A stretch of 64,000 nt of DNA, from assembly GCF_007655135.1 (NCBI RefSeq), contig NC_045133.1, positions 18,263,845-18,327,844 of the forward strand, in the 5' to 3' direction. Shown here piece by piece: positions 10,795 to 23,300 of this stretch; position 1 is the first letter of the stretch; each line of letters begins with the position of its first letter. This stretch comes from Punica granatum. Its lineage: Eukaryota; Streptophyta; Magnoliopsida; Myrtales; Lythraceae. The position numbers and the translations under genes were made by a program. The notes beneath the pieces were generated by a model. That model did no database searches, was not told the origin of the DNA, and saw only the letters and a program-made list of their open reading frames with translations.

Positions 10795-11010
10795 TTACAT
10801 TAAAAGCACATAAGTTGCTGCGTTGGCGCGAGTCCCTTTCACCTTCATGTCCTCAAGCATGCTCATTGCTTCATCTACACGGCGATTCCGACACAAGAAC
10901 CCAAGGAGGCTCTTGTAAGTTACAACACTAGGATATACCTTCCTCTCAAGCATTTTGATTGAACACCTCGCACGCGGCCTCCCACTCACCTTTCCTGAAA
11001 CAACCTTTAA
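10795..11010 (-). pseudogene. PPR gene fragment, frameshifted
   Basis: The minus strand encodes about one and a half PPR motifs (KMLERKVYPSVVTYKSLLGF, then RRVDEAMSMLEDMKVKGTRA) and stops after AATYVLLM. Just upstream the same motif series continues in another frame (CFRKGEWEAACEVFN), so a frameshift lies at about 10965. No full gene is attached. The wording differs from the intact RFL gene beside it, so it comes from another PPR gene. Confidence 0.7.
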
Positions 11011-11738
11011 ATGATAATGTTATAGGACACCGAGTTCAAGCGAAAACCCATTTTCTGGGAAGAACCCAACAATGCAACCGCGTCAACCAACCTATCGTTA
11101 TCTGTTAATTCTCTCAAACTCTCACTCTCTTAGTGTTTCTCTCAATCACTCACACACGTCTGCAGCACAAAGAATCTGCAGAATTTGCAGTTCAAAAAAC
11201 TGAATAGAGGGAGAGGAGAAAGAAATTAGTTCATTCATACCTCTGTAGAACAAAGTCTATGGAGTACAAGAACAAAATGACTCAAACTCACTAACAAATT
11301 GAACAAGCGTGCAAATATATATGCAGAAGACTACCTCTGCACAACTGCCCCATATCCTTTGAAATAAGCTAACAAAGTAACTGTAAAGATAACTGCACCC
11401 TAAGGACTAAATTGCAAATTAACACAACATAACAGACTAAATGACACAAATAACAACGGCTCTGAGACAATATCCAACATTATCGACAAGAACATTGAAA
11501 GTGAGTTCCTTTGATTTGATAGATAGATCTTGCCCTTGAGCAAATCATCATCATCCAACACGCTTACCAATTTACTTCTGACAAGAAAAAAGAATGCTGG
11601 TTGAGAAATGTAATCCACTCTTCTACTCTCATCACATCTTCCTCAGTACAATATAATAATATAATCCACTCTTCTATGACATATATATCCGTATATATAG
11701 AGAGAGAGAGAGAGAGAAATAAAAACATAAAAGCTGCA
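11011..11738. other. Spacer with GA microsatellite
   Basis: No coding sequence that I can support. A GA dinucleotide run of about 20 bp is at 11698-11717, directly after a TATATA stretch. Confidence 0.4.
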
Positions 11739-11939
11739 TCACTTCCTTAATTTGTATGTTTCAGACATATCTCCTACTACAGGAAGACAAAATACTGCAG
11801 CTCCTGCACTATTAGTTCCTGTAAAACAGAAGGAAAAGGTTAAAACAAAGCTGTCTCCTAACTCGTGCCCACTTAACCCATTCCAAGCCTTAATAATAAC
11901 AGATATAAAGGAGGAGAGAAGAGAGCAGGGTTTTCCCCG

Positions 11940-11973
<34 letters not shown>

Positions 11974-12481
11974 CGGTCGGTTTGGGTGGGGGCAGCGCTG
12001 AGGCTGAGAATGTTCCTCCCTTAATTAATATTCTTCGACAACACTCCCTGCGAAACCCATGACAGTATGAAATTTCCGTTTTTTCAGGAAAACAGAGTAA
12101 TGGAAGATTGTCTTTTGCGAAAGGAGTAACTACTTCCTTTTCGTGTACTACTGCAGTGTTTTTTCCTCCCAATTCTACTTCTAACGGGTGATGCTCTCTA
12201 GGAGGAGTAGACAACCCTTGAGAAGAGTTGATTCATAGCAAGTCAGAGGCCCCATCACTGAAACTTATATGATGTATCTTTCTACCGTAAGGAGTGTGCG
12301 CTTTTTCTGGCGTCTTTCCATTCTATCCTCGCACTGAAAATGAAACACAAAGGCAGAAGTAGAAGTAGAGGTTGAGGCTGGAAAATGGGCCATGAACACA
12401 GAGGCAGAGAAAATAAAAACCGTTGATATTAAATCTTGGCCAAGGGGAAATCTGAGTGGAGTTGGTGCTCGTCCTCTCCAT
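11739..12481 (-). CDS. Possible small multi-exon gene, unidentified
   Basis: Weak case. On the minus strand a TATA-like CCTATATAAGAG at about 12544-12551 precedes an ATG at 12481 (MERTSTNSTQISPWPRFNIN). Further down, an open stretch at about 12225-12040 encodes TPPREHHPLEVELGGKNTAV and more, and a typical acceptor TTTTACAG at 11819-11826 leads into 11818-11739 with a short terminal exon (GAAVFCLPVVGDMSETYKLR) ending in TGA. I do not recognise the protein and the exon joins are guesses. A 32-base G run lies between the second and last segments. Confidence 0.2.
11942..11973 (+). repeat. Homopolymer of 32 guanines
   Basis: An uninterrupted G tract, flanked by more GC-rich sequence. It could fold as G-quadruplex DNA or reflect an assembly problem, since exact length of such runs is rarely reliable. 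Confidence 0.9.
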
Positions 12482-12788
12482 CGCTGAACAACATAGAAGG
12501 GAACGCGCCAAGCTTGCGTTGACTTTCCTAGACCAGAGTCCTCTTATATAGGCAGAATGCACATTCATGTCCTTCACCGAGTCCAATCTTCCAGTCTCCT
12601 TGATCACATCTTCCTTCTCGTACGGATTCCTCGATGGATAAGTGATATTAAATCTTGGCCCGAAAAATGATGGAAAAAGTGGTCGATGGTGCACTTTGCT
12701 TCTTTCTAAATAGATCAAGAGGCAGAGTACACCTTTTTAAAGGTTAGGAAGCACTTTGCCGTTAGGTCCAAAGGTCGAAGTGCAAACT

Positions 12789-13475
12789 TGTTGGGGTTAG
12801 GGATTTACTCAATCAAACAATAACGCAGTAATTAATCTTCATCCCCTACTGGTGTAATCGAGATAGGAACTAATCAAATCAACCAACAAGCAGTAAAGTA
12901 AAACAACACCAAGAATTTTACGTGGAAAACCCCAATGTGGGGAAAAACCACGGGACCAACTCCGAATCAACGATCCACTATGAAGGTTATACAATGTCTT
13001 TCATCAAAGGTAAACCCTTGGATCACCAAACTCAAGAGAAACACTCTCTTGGATCACCCAAATACTAAATTCGTCACCCACACCGGGTGGTTCACAAAAT
13101 CAGCTGAAACAGCACCTACAGAGCTCGAATAGAAATTCTGACCGTTCAGAAGTTAGCCCCACGTGTTGTGAAGCTGCTGTCAAAATTTCGTCCCAATCGG
13201 AGTTCGTTTGACGTCCCGATCGAGGTTTGATCTCCAGCTGCGCGCTGCCCCTGCTCTTCGAATTCTGCTGTCTGCTCTTCCCTGGTTTTGTGCTGCTATG
13301 CTGCTGCACTTCTGCCGCTCTACACTAATCTGCAGTTGTTCTGCTGCTATTTATACCTCAGCTGATTTGCTGAAACAAAAACCCTAATAAAATGGGTTCT
13401 TGGGCTTATTAAGGCCCGATAAAAGCCCAATACAATTTTAGCCCAACTTCCTCCAAATTGGAGGGATACCCAACA
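12789..13475 (-). repeat. 3' LTR of the TNT1-like element
   Basis: 687 bp, same length as the partner LTR at 17515-18201 and differing at about seven positions. Begins TGTTGGGG and ends CCCAACA on the + strand. A purine-rich minus-strand tract (GGGAGGGGGAG, about 13477-13487) adjoins it, as expected of the polypurine primer for plus-strand synthesis. Confidence 0.95.
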
Positions 13476-13490
13476 AACTCCCCCTCCCGA

Positions 13491-16400
13491 CTATTTGGAG
13501 GCTTCAAGCATACCGGCTATACTTCGACAAACATGAAGTTTCTCCCTAGCGAGAGGTTTTGTCATCATATCAGCTCCATTCTCATCGGTGTGCACTTTGT
13601 CTAGTTTCACCAGCTTGGACTCCAACACATCTCTAATCCAATGAAACTTGATATCGATATGCTTCGACCTCGAATGAAAAGTGGGATTCTTGCAAAGATG
13701 AATGGCGCTTTGACTATCACAGTGTAGAACATACCTTTCTTGCTTCAAGCTCAACTCCTGCAAAAACTTTTGCAACCACAACATCTCCTTGCAACCTTCG
13801 GTCACCGCAATGTATTCGGCTTCCGTTGTAGATAAAGCGATGCACTTTTGAAGCCTTGACTGCCATGAGATAGCTCCCCCTGCAAAAGTCATCAAGTATC
13901 CCGAAGTGGATTTCCGGGAATCAATATCTCCTGCCATATCCGCATCCGTATAGCCCACTAACTCCGGCTTACCAGTGCCAAAGTGTAAACACACCTTGGA
14001 TGTTCCTCTGAGATACCTCAGAATCCACTTAACTGCATTCCAATGCTCTTTCCCCGGATTGGAGAGAAAACGACTAACCACACCAACAGAATGAGCGATA
14101 TCTGGTCTTGTACAGACCATGGCATACATCAAACATCCTACAGCTGATGAGTAAGGAACTTTCTTCATCTCTTCTTTCTCTCCTTCTCACTTGTAGGACA
14201 TTGCTTCGAGCTAAGTTTGAAATGAGAAGCAAGTGGTGATGAAACTGGTTTAGCATTACCCATGTTGAACCGATCCAAAATCTTCTCGATGTACTTCTCT
14301 TGAGAAAGCCAAAGTTTTCCACTTGATCTGTCACGAGAAATATGCATCCCAAGGATCTGCTTTGCCGGTCCCAAATCCTTCATGGCAAAGGACTTGCTGA
14401 GCTTTTTCTTCAACTCTGCAATCTTGCTCATATCATGACCGACAAGCAACATATCATCCACATATAACAGTAAAATGATAAAATCACCATCCGAGAATTG
14501 TTTCACGAACACACAATGATCTGAAGTTGTCCGTGTGTAGCCATGGCTCAACATGAAAGAGTCAAACTTTTTGTACCACTGCCGAGGTGCTTGCTTAAGC
14601 CCATACAAGCTCTTTCTCAGCCTGCACACCAAATGCTCCTTACCTTTAACTCGGAATCCTTCAGGCTGCTCCATATATATTTCTTCCTCCAAGTCACCAT
14701 GCAGGAAAGCTATTTTTACATCGAGCTGCTCGATCTCCAAGTTCAGACTAGCTGCCAGTGCGAGAACAACTCGGATCGATGACATCTTGACAACGGGCGA
14801 GAAGATCTCCTCGAAGTCAACTCCTTTCTTCTGGTTGAAACCTTTCACTACCAGTCGAGCTTTGTATCGAGGTCGCGAGTTCTCTGTCTTCAACCTGTAG
14901 ACCCATTTGTTCTTCAATGCTCTCTTACCTTGCGGTAGCTTCACTAGGTCATACGTGTGATTTTCAGACAAGGAGTTCATCTCCTCATTCATCGCCTTCA
15001 ACCAGTGCTCCTTGTACTCATGTGCCACAGCTTCATCATAGCACTCAGGTTCTCCCCGTCAGTCAGTAGCACATATTCATGAGGCGGATATCTTGTAGAT
15101 GATCGTCTTATTCTATCAGATTGTCTAGGTAGATCTGCAGGCTCTAACTGTAACCGCGAGCCTGTATCATCCGTAGTCACATCATCATCTACCTGAGGAA
15201 TCTCACCCCCAGTTGTGGTTTCTTCATACTCACCAGGTACCTCTTCCACTGGATGCTCTACATCAACCGGTACAGGAATAGAGATCTCGTGAGGATTGCC
15301 TACACTGGCCTTCTCTAACTTTTGCAAATCCTCGATTGTCTGGTCCTCAAAGAAGACAACATCCCTGCTCCTGATGATCTTCTTGCTATCAGGGTCCCAA
15401 AGCCTGTACCCGAACTCTTCATGTGCATAACCCAAGAAGATGCACTGTTTTGCCTTGGCATCAAGTTTTGATCTTTCATCTCGAGGAATGTGAACAGATG
15501 CCCTGCACCCGAATACTCTGAGATGCTTGTATGATACTTTCTTGCCGGTCCACACCTGCTGGGGTACATCTCCATCAAGTGCAACTGACGGTGTAAGATT
15601 AATAAGATCAACCGCTGACCTCATTGCCTCGCCCCAGAAAGGCTTAGACAGTTTCGCTTGAGAAAGCATACAACGAACTCTCTCAACAATTGTGCGGTTC
15701 ATCCTCTCTGCAAGCCCGTTCTGTTGTGGTGTCTTCGGTACCGTCTTCTCAAGTTTGATACCGTGAGTCCTGCAATAGTTCTCGAAAGGACCTCTATACT
15801 CACCACCATTATCAGCTCTGACACATTTCAGCTTCATGCCTGTTTCTCTTTCCACTGCTACATGGAAGTTCTTGAAAATCTCAGTCACCTGATCTTTAGT
15901 TCTCATAGGGTAAGCCCAAACTTTCCTGGTGTGATCATCTATAAATGTCACAAAATAGAGAGCACCACCAAGAGATCTATCCGACATAAAACAAACATCT
16001 GTATGCACAAGATCAAGTATATGATGGCATCTAGAGGGACGACTTCTAACAAAAGAAACTCTCCTCTGCTTACCAGCTAAACAGTGATCACAGGTGCTCA
16101 AGTGCATACCTTTAATGGGCAAAGACTGCTTTCTAGCAAGAATTTGAATACCTTTCTCGCTGATATGCCCAAGTCTCCTATGCCATAGCTCGATAGGATA
16201 ATCCTCAGCAACATTAATTTGACCGGAATTGTGTCTGGCACGCAGCCTGTAGAGAGTGTCGGTCTTCTGACCCCGTGCCACAATCAACGAACCCTTGGAG
16301 AGCTTCCATCTCCCATTGCTGAATTCATTACTGTAGCCTTCATCATCAAGTTGACCCGTCGAGATTAGGTTAAGGCGAATTTCTGGAACATGCCTCACCT

Positions 16401-17460
16401 TCTTCAAAAACAACTTGCAGCCAAGCTCGGTCTATAGACAGACATCACCAATACCGACAATCTTGCATGATTGTCCATTCCCCATTCTCACATAACCATA
16501 GTCCCCGGTAGTGTAAGATGAAAAGAAATCCCGATGAGGAGTGACATGAAACGAGGCACCTGTATCTGCAACCCAGGTAGAGTCCTGACATGTGAAATTC
16601 ACATAAGCTTCATCACAAATGATGTAGGTCTCTCCATCACATGCCACTGCTGTAGTGCCTTCTTCCTTCTTGCTCTCACCGTTGCCATTCTGATTTTTCT
16701 TCAGAGCTCTACACTCCCTTTTGTAGTGTCCCTCTTTTCCACAGTGATAGCAAGTGACCACTTTCCTCGTCTTCGACTTTGATCTGCCCCTCGATTTGCC
16801 ACGTGAGTTACTATGCTTGGAAGAGAAATTTCTGCTTTGACTTCTCCCCCGTTGTTCAGTAACCAAAGCTTCAGACTGAATGGAAATTCCCGTGCCTTTC
16901 CTTCTAGTCTCCTCATTAAATAAACTGTCTGTCACCGTAGCCAACGATAGCTTCTCGTTTGGCGCAGAATTGCTTAATGCAACCACAAGTGTGTCCCAAT
17001 TATCCGGTAGAGTCCCTAAAAGTAGACAAGCCTGCAACTCATCGGGTAATATTATCTCCAGCTTCGTCAACTGGTTAATAATATCCTGGAAATTACTCAT
17101 GTGCGCAGCCATATCACCTCCATCCTGAAAACGAAGATGAACCAGCTTCTTCACGAGGAATGCTTTATTTTGCGGTGTCTTCCTCGCATAGAGATTTGTC
17201 AATTTATCCTACAAAGCTTTCGCATTTGTCTCCTGAGCAACATGATGATAAATACTATTGTCTATCCACTGCCGAATCAAACCAATAGTCTTCCGATTTG
17301 TGCGTTCCCAAGCCTTGTCATCCTTATCTTTGGGTTTCGCGGAATCCCCTTCAATGGGATCGTACAAATCCCTGCAAAATAGAAGATCCTCCATCCGAGA
17401 CTTCCATATAGAGTAGTTGGTTGCATTCAACTTGAACATAGATCCTGTAGATTCCTCCAT
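13491..17460 (-). pseudogene. gag-pol of the TNT1-like element, broken
   Basis: Starts at ATG 17460 (MEESTGSMFKLNATNYSIWK, gag). In-frame stops fall at 17209-17211 (TAG where family members have Trp) and 16432-16434. The frame changes near 15010-15030 and again near 14165. Visible domains: CCHC knuckle CYHCGKEGHYKREC (about 16725-16765), protease WVADTGASFHVTP, integrase HHCC (HRRLGHIS...CDHCLAGK) and DDE core, reverse transcriptase with YVDD at 14453-14464, RNase H with STTEAEYIA, end at TAG 13491-13493. Total about 1,320 codons, close to TNT1. All catalytic motifs persist, but four breaks prevent a full polyprotein. It could be mobilised in trans. Confidence 0.93.
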
Positions 17461-17500
17461 CTCGAAAACACCGAAAAACTCAAAACTTCTCTAACCCGAG

Positions 17501-17512
17501 GCTCTGATACCA
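17501..17512 (-). other. Primer-binding site for initiator tRNA-Met
   Basis: Minus strand TGGTATCAGAGC, two bases inside the 5' LTR, complementary to the 3' end of plant initiator tRNA-Met as in most plant copia elements. Confidence 0.92.
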
Positions 17513-17514
17513 CT

Positions 17515-18201
17515 TGTTGGGGTTAGGGATTTACTCAACCAAACAATAACGCAGCAATTAATCTTCCTCCCCTACTGGTGTAATCGAGATAGGAACTAAT
17601 CAAATCAACCAACAAGCAGTAAAGTAAAATAACACCAAGAATTTTACGTGGAAAACCCCAATGTGGGGAAAAACCACGGGACCAACTCCGAATCAACGAT
17701 CCACTATGAAGGTTATACAATGTCTTTCATCAAGGGTAAACCCTTGGATCACCAAACTCAAGAGAAACACTCTCTTGGATCACCCAAATACTAAATTCGT
17801 CACCCACACCGGGTGGTTCACAAAATCAGCTGAAACAGCACCTACAGAGCTCGAATAGAAATTCTGACCATTCAGAAGTTAGCCCCACGTGTTGTGAAGC
17901 TGCTGTCAAAATTTCGTCCCAATCGGAGTTCGTTTGACGTCCCGATCGAGGTTTGATCTCCAGCTGCGCGCTGCCCCTGCTCTTCGAATTCTGCTGTCTG
18001 CTCTTCCCTGGTTTTGTGCTGCTATGCTGCTGCACTTCTGCCGCTCTACACTAATCTGCAGTTGTTCTGCTGCTATTTATACCTCAGCTGATTTGCTGAA
18101 ACAAAAACCCTAATAAAATGGGTTCTTGGGCTTATTAAGGCCCGATAAAAGCCCAATACAATTTGAGCCCAACTTCCTCCAAATTGGAGGGATACCCAAC
18201 A
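17515..18201 (-). repeat. 5' LTR of the TNT1-like element
   Basis: 687 bp; upstream LTR for minus-strand transcription. It should hold the promoter; no separate TATA box was assigned. Near identity to 12789-13475 dates the insertion as recent. Confidence 0.95.
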
Positions 18202-20278
18202 AACTGCATTTTACTCTATTTATAATTTCAAAATATGTATTGATACTTCAACAAGTGTAATCTAGAGATAGAGACTATCAAGGACAAAAAAAGAATCTAA
18301 TAGCTTGAATAATTCATTCGTTTTTCCTATGCAGTTTCTTAACACCTAAAAGCTTGCGTCCCGCCACGCTCTTAATTAAGGAATTTTTGTTTGCTTAAAT
18401 CTCTATTGTGTTGTCCAAAATATTATATTCTCTCTACCAGTTCATGCTTCAAGAGCAGAAACAAATGTTTGAATCAGGTCCACTCATTTGTTTTGTGGTC
18501 AAAATAATAAGTAAAAAAGTGTATAACATTAACATGGGACCTATACTAAAATTGATATCGTTATGATCATTATACGATAAATTCTTTTGCTTTAGACATT
18601 GGTTAGAATGTTACTTGCTCAAACTAATATGTTCAGTACAAAAGGGATATGCCGATATGTTCGTGCGAGCCAATTGTTAAAATTTAAAATACATAATTGT
18701 AAATAAAGTTGAAAATAAAAAATAAGTGATTGTAAATTATGAATATAAAAATAAAAGCAAAATATAGTTACTGCAAAGTAAAGTTACTTTTTACACAATA
18801 AAATATACATATAAAATAAAAATAATCTAAAATGAAGTTTTTTTTTGTAAAACAAAATAAATATCTAAGGTTAAAAATTCTAAGATAACGGTATTTTACA
18901 AGATAATAATATAATATAAATAAGAATTTTATTTTAAAATTATAAAATAAAATATAAAAAATTATAAAAAATAAAATAAGCACTTTAAAATAATTGTAAA
19001 ATATTTTTTAAAATAATTGTAGAATAATTAAAATAAATAATTGTAAAATAGTAAAAATAAATTATTCTGAAAATACCTTTAGAAAAAAAATGATCGAGGT
19101 CGATGCTTTGGATCGGGTTTTAGAAAAGACAAAGTATTATTAAAATGATTAATATGAAATTAAAGTATCTTTTGAATTTAAAAAATCTAAAAAAAGAAGA
19201 AGTTATAGTTCTGGTGTTGCACGATTTGATTTTTAGGCCTCCGCTCCGACTTAGAATTTTGTTAGTCCGTATTACTTGGGTTCCAGTTGGATTGGAGTCG
19301 CCACTATATTGTTTACTTGGCCGAGGAGCTACCGAGATTACCTAAGGGGTCAAGATACTAACCACCTAAGGATTTGAATTTTCAGTTGGTCTTCGATCCA
19401 AAGAACTAAGTAAGGGGGCTTTGTTACAAGATTAGAAGTCCGCAAGCTAATAACTTGTCCTTTTGGTACTCTTTTGGGCTCCTATCAGTTTCTAACACTT
19501 TTTCTTTCAAAGTCTAATTGTTTAACCTAGGGTCTAGGCCTTATTCGCAGGTATACAAAGAATGAAATTTCCAAATTATAGACTCCGCATGCATTCGCGT
19601 ACTTATGTACAAATTATATATGCCAACTCTTAAATTGAGCCACACATTCGGACAGAAAAATAAGAATTGGCCCTACTTTTAAGCCAAGATATAAATGGGT
19701 CGTACATTCATGCTAAGACATACATGGGCCATACATTCAGGCCAATTCATTCACATTGGGCCAAACGGGTCAAAAAGTGGGTTTAAGACCCGAAGAGAGG
19801 AAAAGAGGCCTATGAACTCCTAACCTAGAAAAATTCTAAGTCTATTTTCCTATATCTATACATTTTATTCCCAATTTGTCCCATTTTATTCCGATTTTAT
19901 TATCACGACTATATTTATATGACTTAGCCAATTAAGCCTTAAGAATCTACAAAAATGGTCCTAATTCCCTCAAGGTCAGTATGACCTTCAATTTGGATCA
20001 TAAGACTTAATTAGTGGGTTCATTACCCTTAATCCCCTTGATTCATGTCAATTTACATGATTAACCACTTTTAAACAATTTACACACTAATTTGGATTTT
20101 TTTATTCAATTAATTCTAAAGCTAAGTCAAATGATGGACTATCATTGGTTTAAGGGACTTCGGATCCTGATGACCCACCCTTAAGGTCACAAAGACCTTC
20201 TTAAGGACCTAGGATACTCTAATTAGTATCTAACTACCCTTAGTCCCCATGTGATTAAGTCAATTTTACATGATTATT
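18202..20278. other. AT-rich and repeat-like DNA left of the LINE
   Basis: 18,650-19,100 is extremely AT-rich. At about 19,270-19,310 GGATTGGAGTCGCCACTA occurs, a phrase common in LTRs of plant Ty3/gypsy TAT/Ogre elements, and 19,680-19,800 has repeated GGGCC(A/G)TACATTC. No protein domains. This and 26,676-28,700 were one continuous segment before the LINE inserted. The gypsy link is an inference. Confidence 0.35.
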
Positions 20279-20292
20279 ACAAATTAATACAT
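20279..20292. repeat. LINE target-site duplication, left copy
   Basis: ACAAATTAATACAT, 14 bp, identical to 26662-26675. It directly precedes the T run that is the LINE poly(A) tail seen from the + strand. Confidence 0.9.
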
Positions 20293-20325
20293 TTTTTTTT
20301 GTGAAAGAAGCAAATGCATTAAGGA

Positions 20326-23300
20326 TTAATCATCCGCGCACAAAGCGCTTACAGATCTTTGGGTCGTAAGCCCCATAAAGTCCTCGAGTAAGAGCTTCTT
20401 AATAGAAGATGGGGGGTAGGATAGAATAACAAGGCTCTGCGGTAATCCGACTCCTAAATTAGCAAGGTGATCTGCACACTTGTTGGCCTCCTTGTAGGTG
20501 TGTCTCGGGATGACGGTATCAAAGTGATGGCATAGAGTCCTGCAGTCATCAATCAAATTTGTTAGAGCCTTGTTGGAAGAGTTCCCCCATACCTAGCTTA
20601 GAACTAGCTTAGCATCCAATTCGACAATCAAGCGTTGAACTCCACATTATTGAGCAACTATCAGCCCTTGTCGAAGGGCTTTGAGTTCAGCAATTGGACT
20701 TGTAGTACTTCCAAGATTCATCCAAAAACCCCTAACCCATCTTCCTAAAGAGTCTCGAATGAGGCCCCCTACTCCAGCTGAGCTTGGGTTACCTTTGGAG
20801 CATCCATCTGAGTTAAGTTTATGAAAACCATGAGGTGGTGGCTCCCAGCGGACTTGAATGCTCGAGCTAGAAGTTGTTGAAGTGGGTTGGGATGCATAGA
20901 ACTATATAGAAAACTGGATGGTGTTATCGATCAGGTTGCCATGGAGAGGTTTTGAAGAGAAGACAAGCAAGTTTTTGTTTTTCCAGAGATTCCAAATAGC
21001 AAAAGCAAAAAGAACACCCCAGGGTATATGGAGATGTGAAGGTTGGGAAGAAGAGAGATTGTATCGGATCCAATCCTTGACAGGAGCTAAGAAGGTGCCC
21101 AACCTTGATTGCGGAATCTTGAAGTGATGCCAAAAGGATTGTGCTATAAGGCAGCCCCAAAGAATATGTTCGATGGTTTCCAATTCAGAGGGGCATCTAG
21201 GACAATAGGGGCATCTAGGACAATAAGGTGGTATAGGCAGACCGCGGTGGGTGAGGAGAAGTGCTGTGGGGAGCCTATCCCTAATGGACAGCCAAATAAA
21301 GTAGTGGATTCGAGGGAGAGTGGGATATTTCCACAACCAATCTCACTTGTCCTTGGCATTGTCTTGGTGATCGAGTTGAAGGAGGTAGGCTGACTTATTG
21401 GTGAACTTCCCATCTGGAGAGAGACCCTAAATGATAGAGTCTGGTGTGTCATGCTTAGGCCGATTGGGAGCCCTTCAATTGAGTCCTGGATAGCTTTGGG
21501 TAGATCAAAGGGGAGGGAGGAGAATTTCCAATTTCTGTGATGTGAGAGGACGGAGCTAACCAGCTGATGCTTGTCTTGTGTAGGTAATGGTCCATGTATC
21601 AGGCTCCTGAGTGGTGAGGTACTGACCCAGCGGTCGGTCCAAAAGTGAGCTGATACTCCATCGCCAATCAGCCATTTGGCTCATTTGTCCCACAGATCCA
21701 TACCGATAGCAATTGCCTTCCAATTGCTGGACCCTTGGCGAAGTCGAGCTGGGGAGCTTGATACGAATTGGTGGCGGAAGAGGCAAGCCCATGGGTATTG
21801 GGAGGATGATGCTCTGAAGACTAGGTTACCAAGGAGGGCTTTGTTGCGTTTGTCCATGTTGGGGATGCCAAAACCTCCCACTGCTTTTGGTTGAGTGACA
21901 ATCTCGCAGGATACAAGGTGGAGTTTCTTTTTATCAGAGGTAGAACCCCATGGAAAATCTCGGTTGAGCTTATCCGGAATGGACATAGTAGCATTTGGAA
22001 GCCGGGATGGTTGCACAGGTTGAGTTTATGAGCACGGCTCGACCTGCCATGGACAACATGTTGGACTTCCATCCTGCGAGCTTGGCCTGGATCTTTTCGA
22101 CAATGAAGGAAAAATCTCTTTCCTTATAAGGGGAAAGGCTAATGGGGAACCCAAGATACTTCCCAAGGTCTTCAGTTTCTTGGATGTTGAAAGCTAAGCA
22201 GGTCTCTTCTCGATGAGTCCGACATGTGTTCTTAGAGAAGAGAAGTTTGGATTCCTCCAGATTAATCTTCATACCAGACTCTTTACAGAAGGCTTCGAGG
22301 ACAGATTTGATAGAGCTGGTTGTGCTAGGGGTGGTGGTGCCCATTAGGAGGATATCATTAGCAAATAAGAGGTGTATCAGAGAGAGTACACCACGAGCTG
22401 GCCTTACTCCATTCCAAGATCTTGTGTGTACTTTATTTTCAATGAGATTGACTAGATATTCCATACACAGGATAAATAGGTATGGGGAGATGGGATCTCC
22501 TTGTTAGATTCCACGGGAGGGTATAAAGGTATCAAGGCAGCCTCTATTGAGAAGAATGGAAGTTGATGTGGAGGTCACACATGCCATTATCTAGTCAATC
22601 CATTCATTCGAAAAACAGAAGTGTTGGAGGATTTTGCGAATGAAGCACTATTCAAGGCGGTCGAAGGCTTTTTCTAGATCAAGTTTCAGGACAAAACTCC
22701 CCCGTATCCCTTTACATTTTCTGAAAGAATGCATGACCTCGCGAAGGAGGATAACATTATCTGCAGATCTTCTACCAGGTAAGAAGCTACACTGGAAGGG
22801 CGAGATGAGGTCGTTGAGGTGGGGTCACATCCTCCTCACAAGGATTTTGGAGATGATTTTGTAGATAGTGTTGCAAAGACTAATAGGTCAGTATTGTGAG
22901 ATGGTTTCTGGCGAGCTGCGTTTTGGGATGAGCGAGATTAGAGTGTGATTAATACCTTCGGGAAGCACAACAGTATTGAAGAACTGGAGGACAACATGCT
23001 GGACTGAGGGCCCAACAATGTCCTAACATCTCTGGTAGAAGCAGGCATGGAGGCCATCTGACCCTGGGGCTTTGTAGGGTTTGATGGTAAATAGGGCATC
23101 TGTAACTTCTTCACTCAGTACAGGACGTAGAAGAGAGGCAGCCTTAGAGGGATCTAAGGTTTTTATCCAGCCTGGGAAGTCAGGCACAATGAGTGGGCTC
23201 GAGATTTTGTCGGAGCTGAACAGTTGCTGGAAGTGGGATTGGATTAGGACTGTGAGGGAGAGGTTATCAGTGGTCCATTCACCAACCGAGTTTCGAAGGG

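Larger units (their letters stand above)
12789..18201 (-). mobile_element. Complete TNT1-like Ty1/copia retrotransposon
   Basis: Element of 5,413 bp on the minus strand: two 687-bp LTRs (TGTTGGGG...CCCAACA as written on +), a primer-binding site, a single gag-pol frame of about 1,320 codons and a purine-rich tract before the 3' LTR. The flanks share AACT (12785-12788 and 18202-18205), or AAACT if the terminal A is counted as target. The polyprotein order gag, CCHC, protease, integrase, RT, RNase H defines copia; its wording and length are those of the Tork/TNT1 lineage. I see about seven substitutions between the LTRs, so insertion is recent, yet the coding frame has two stops and two frameshifts. 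Confidence 0.95.

Noticed and set aside
16534..16782. Several + frames within 13.5-17.4 kb
   Set aside because: All are antisense shadows of the copia gag-pol on the minus strand.
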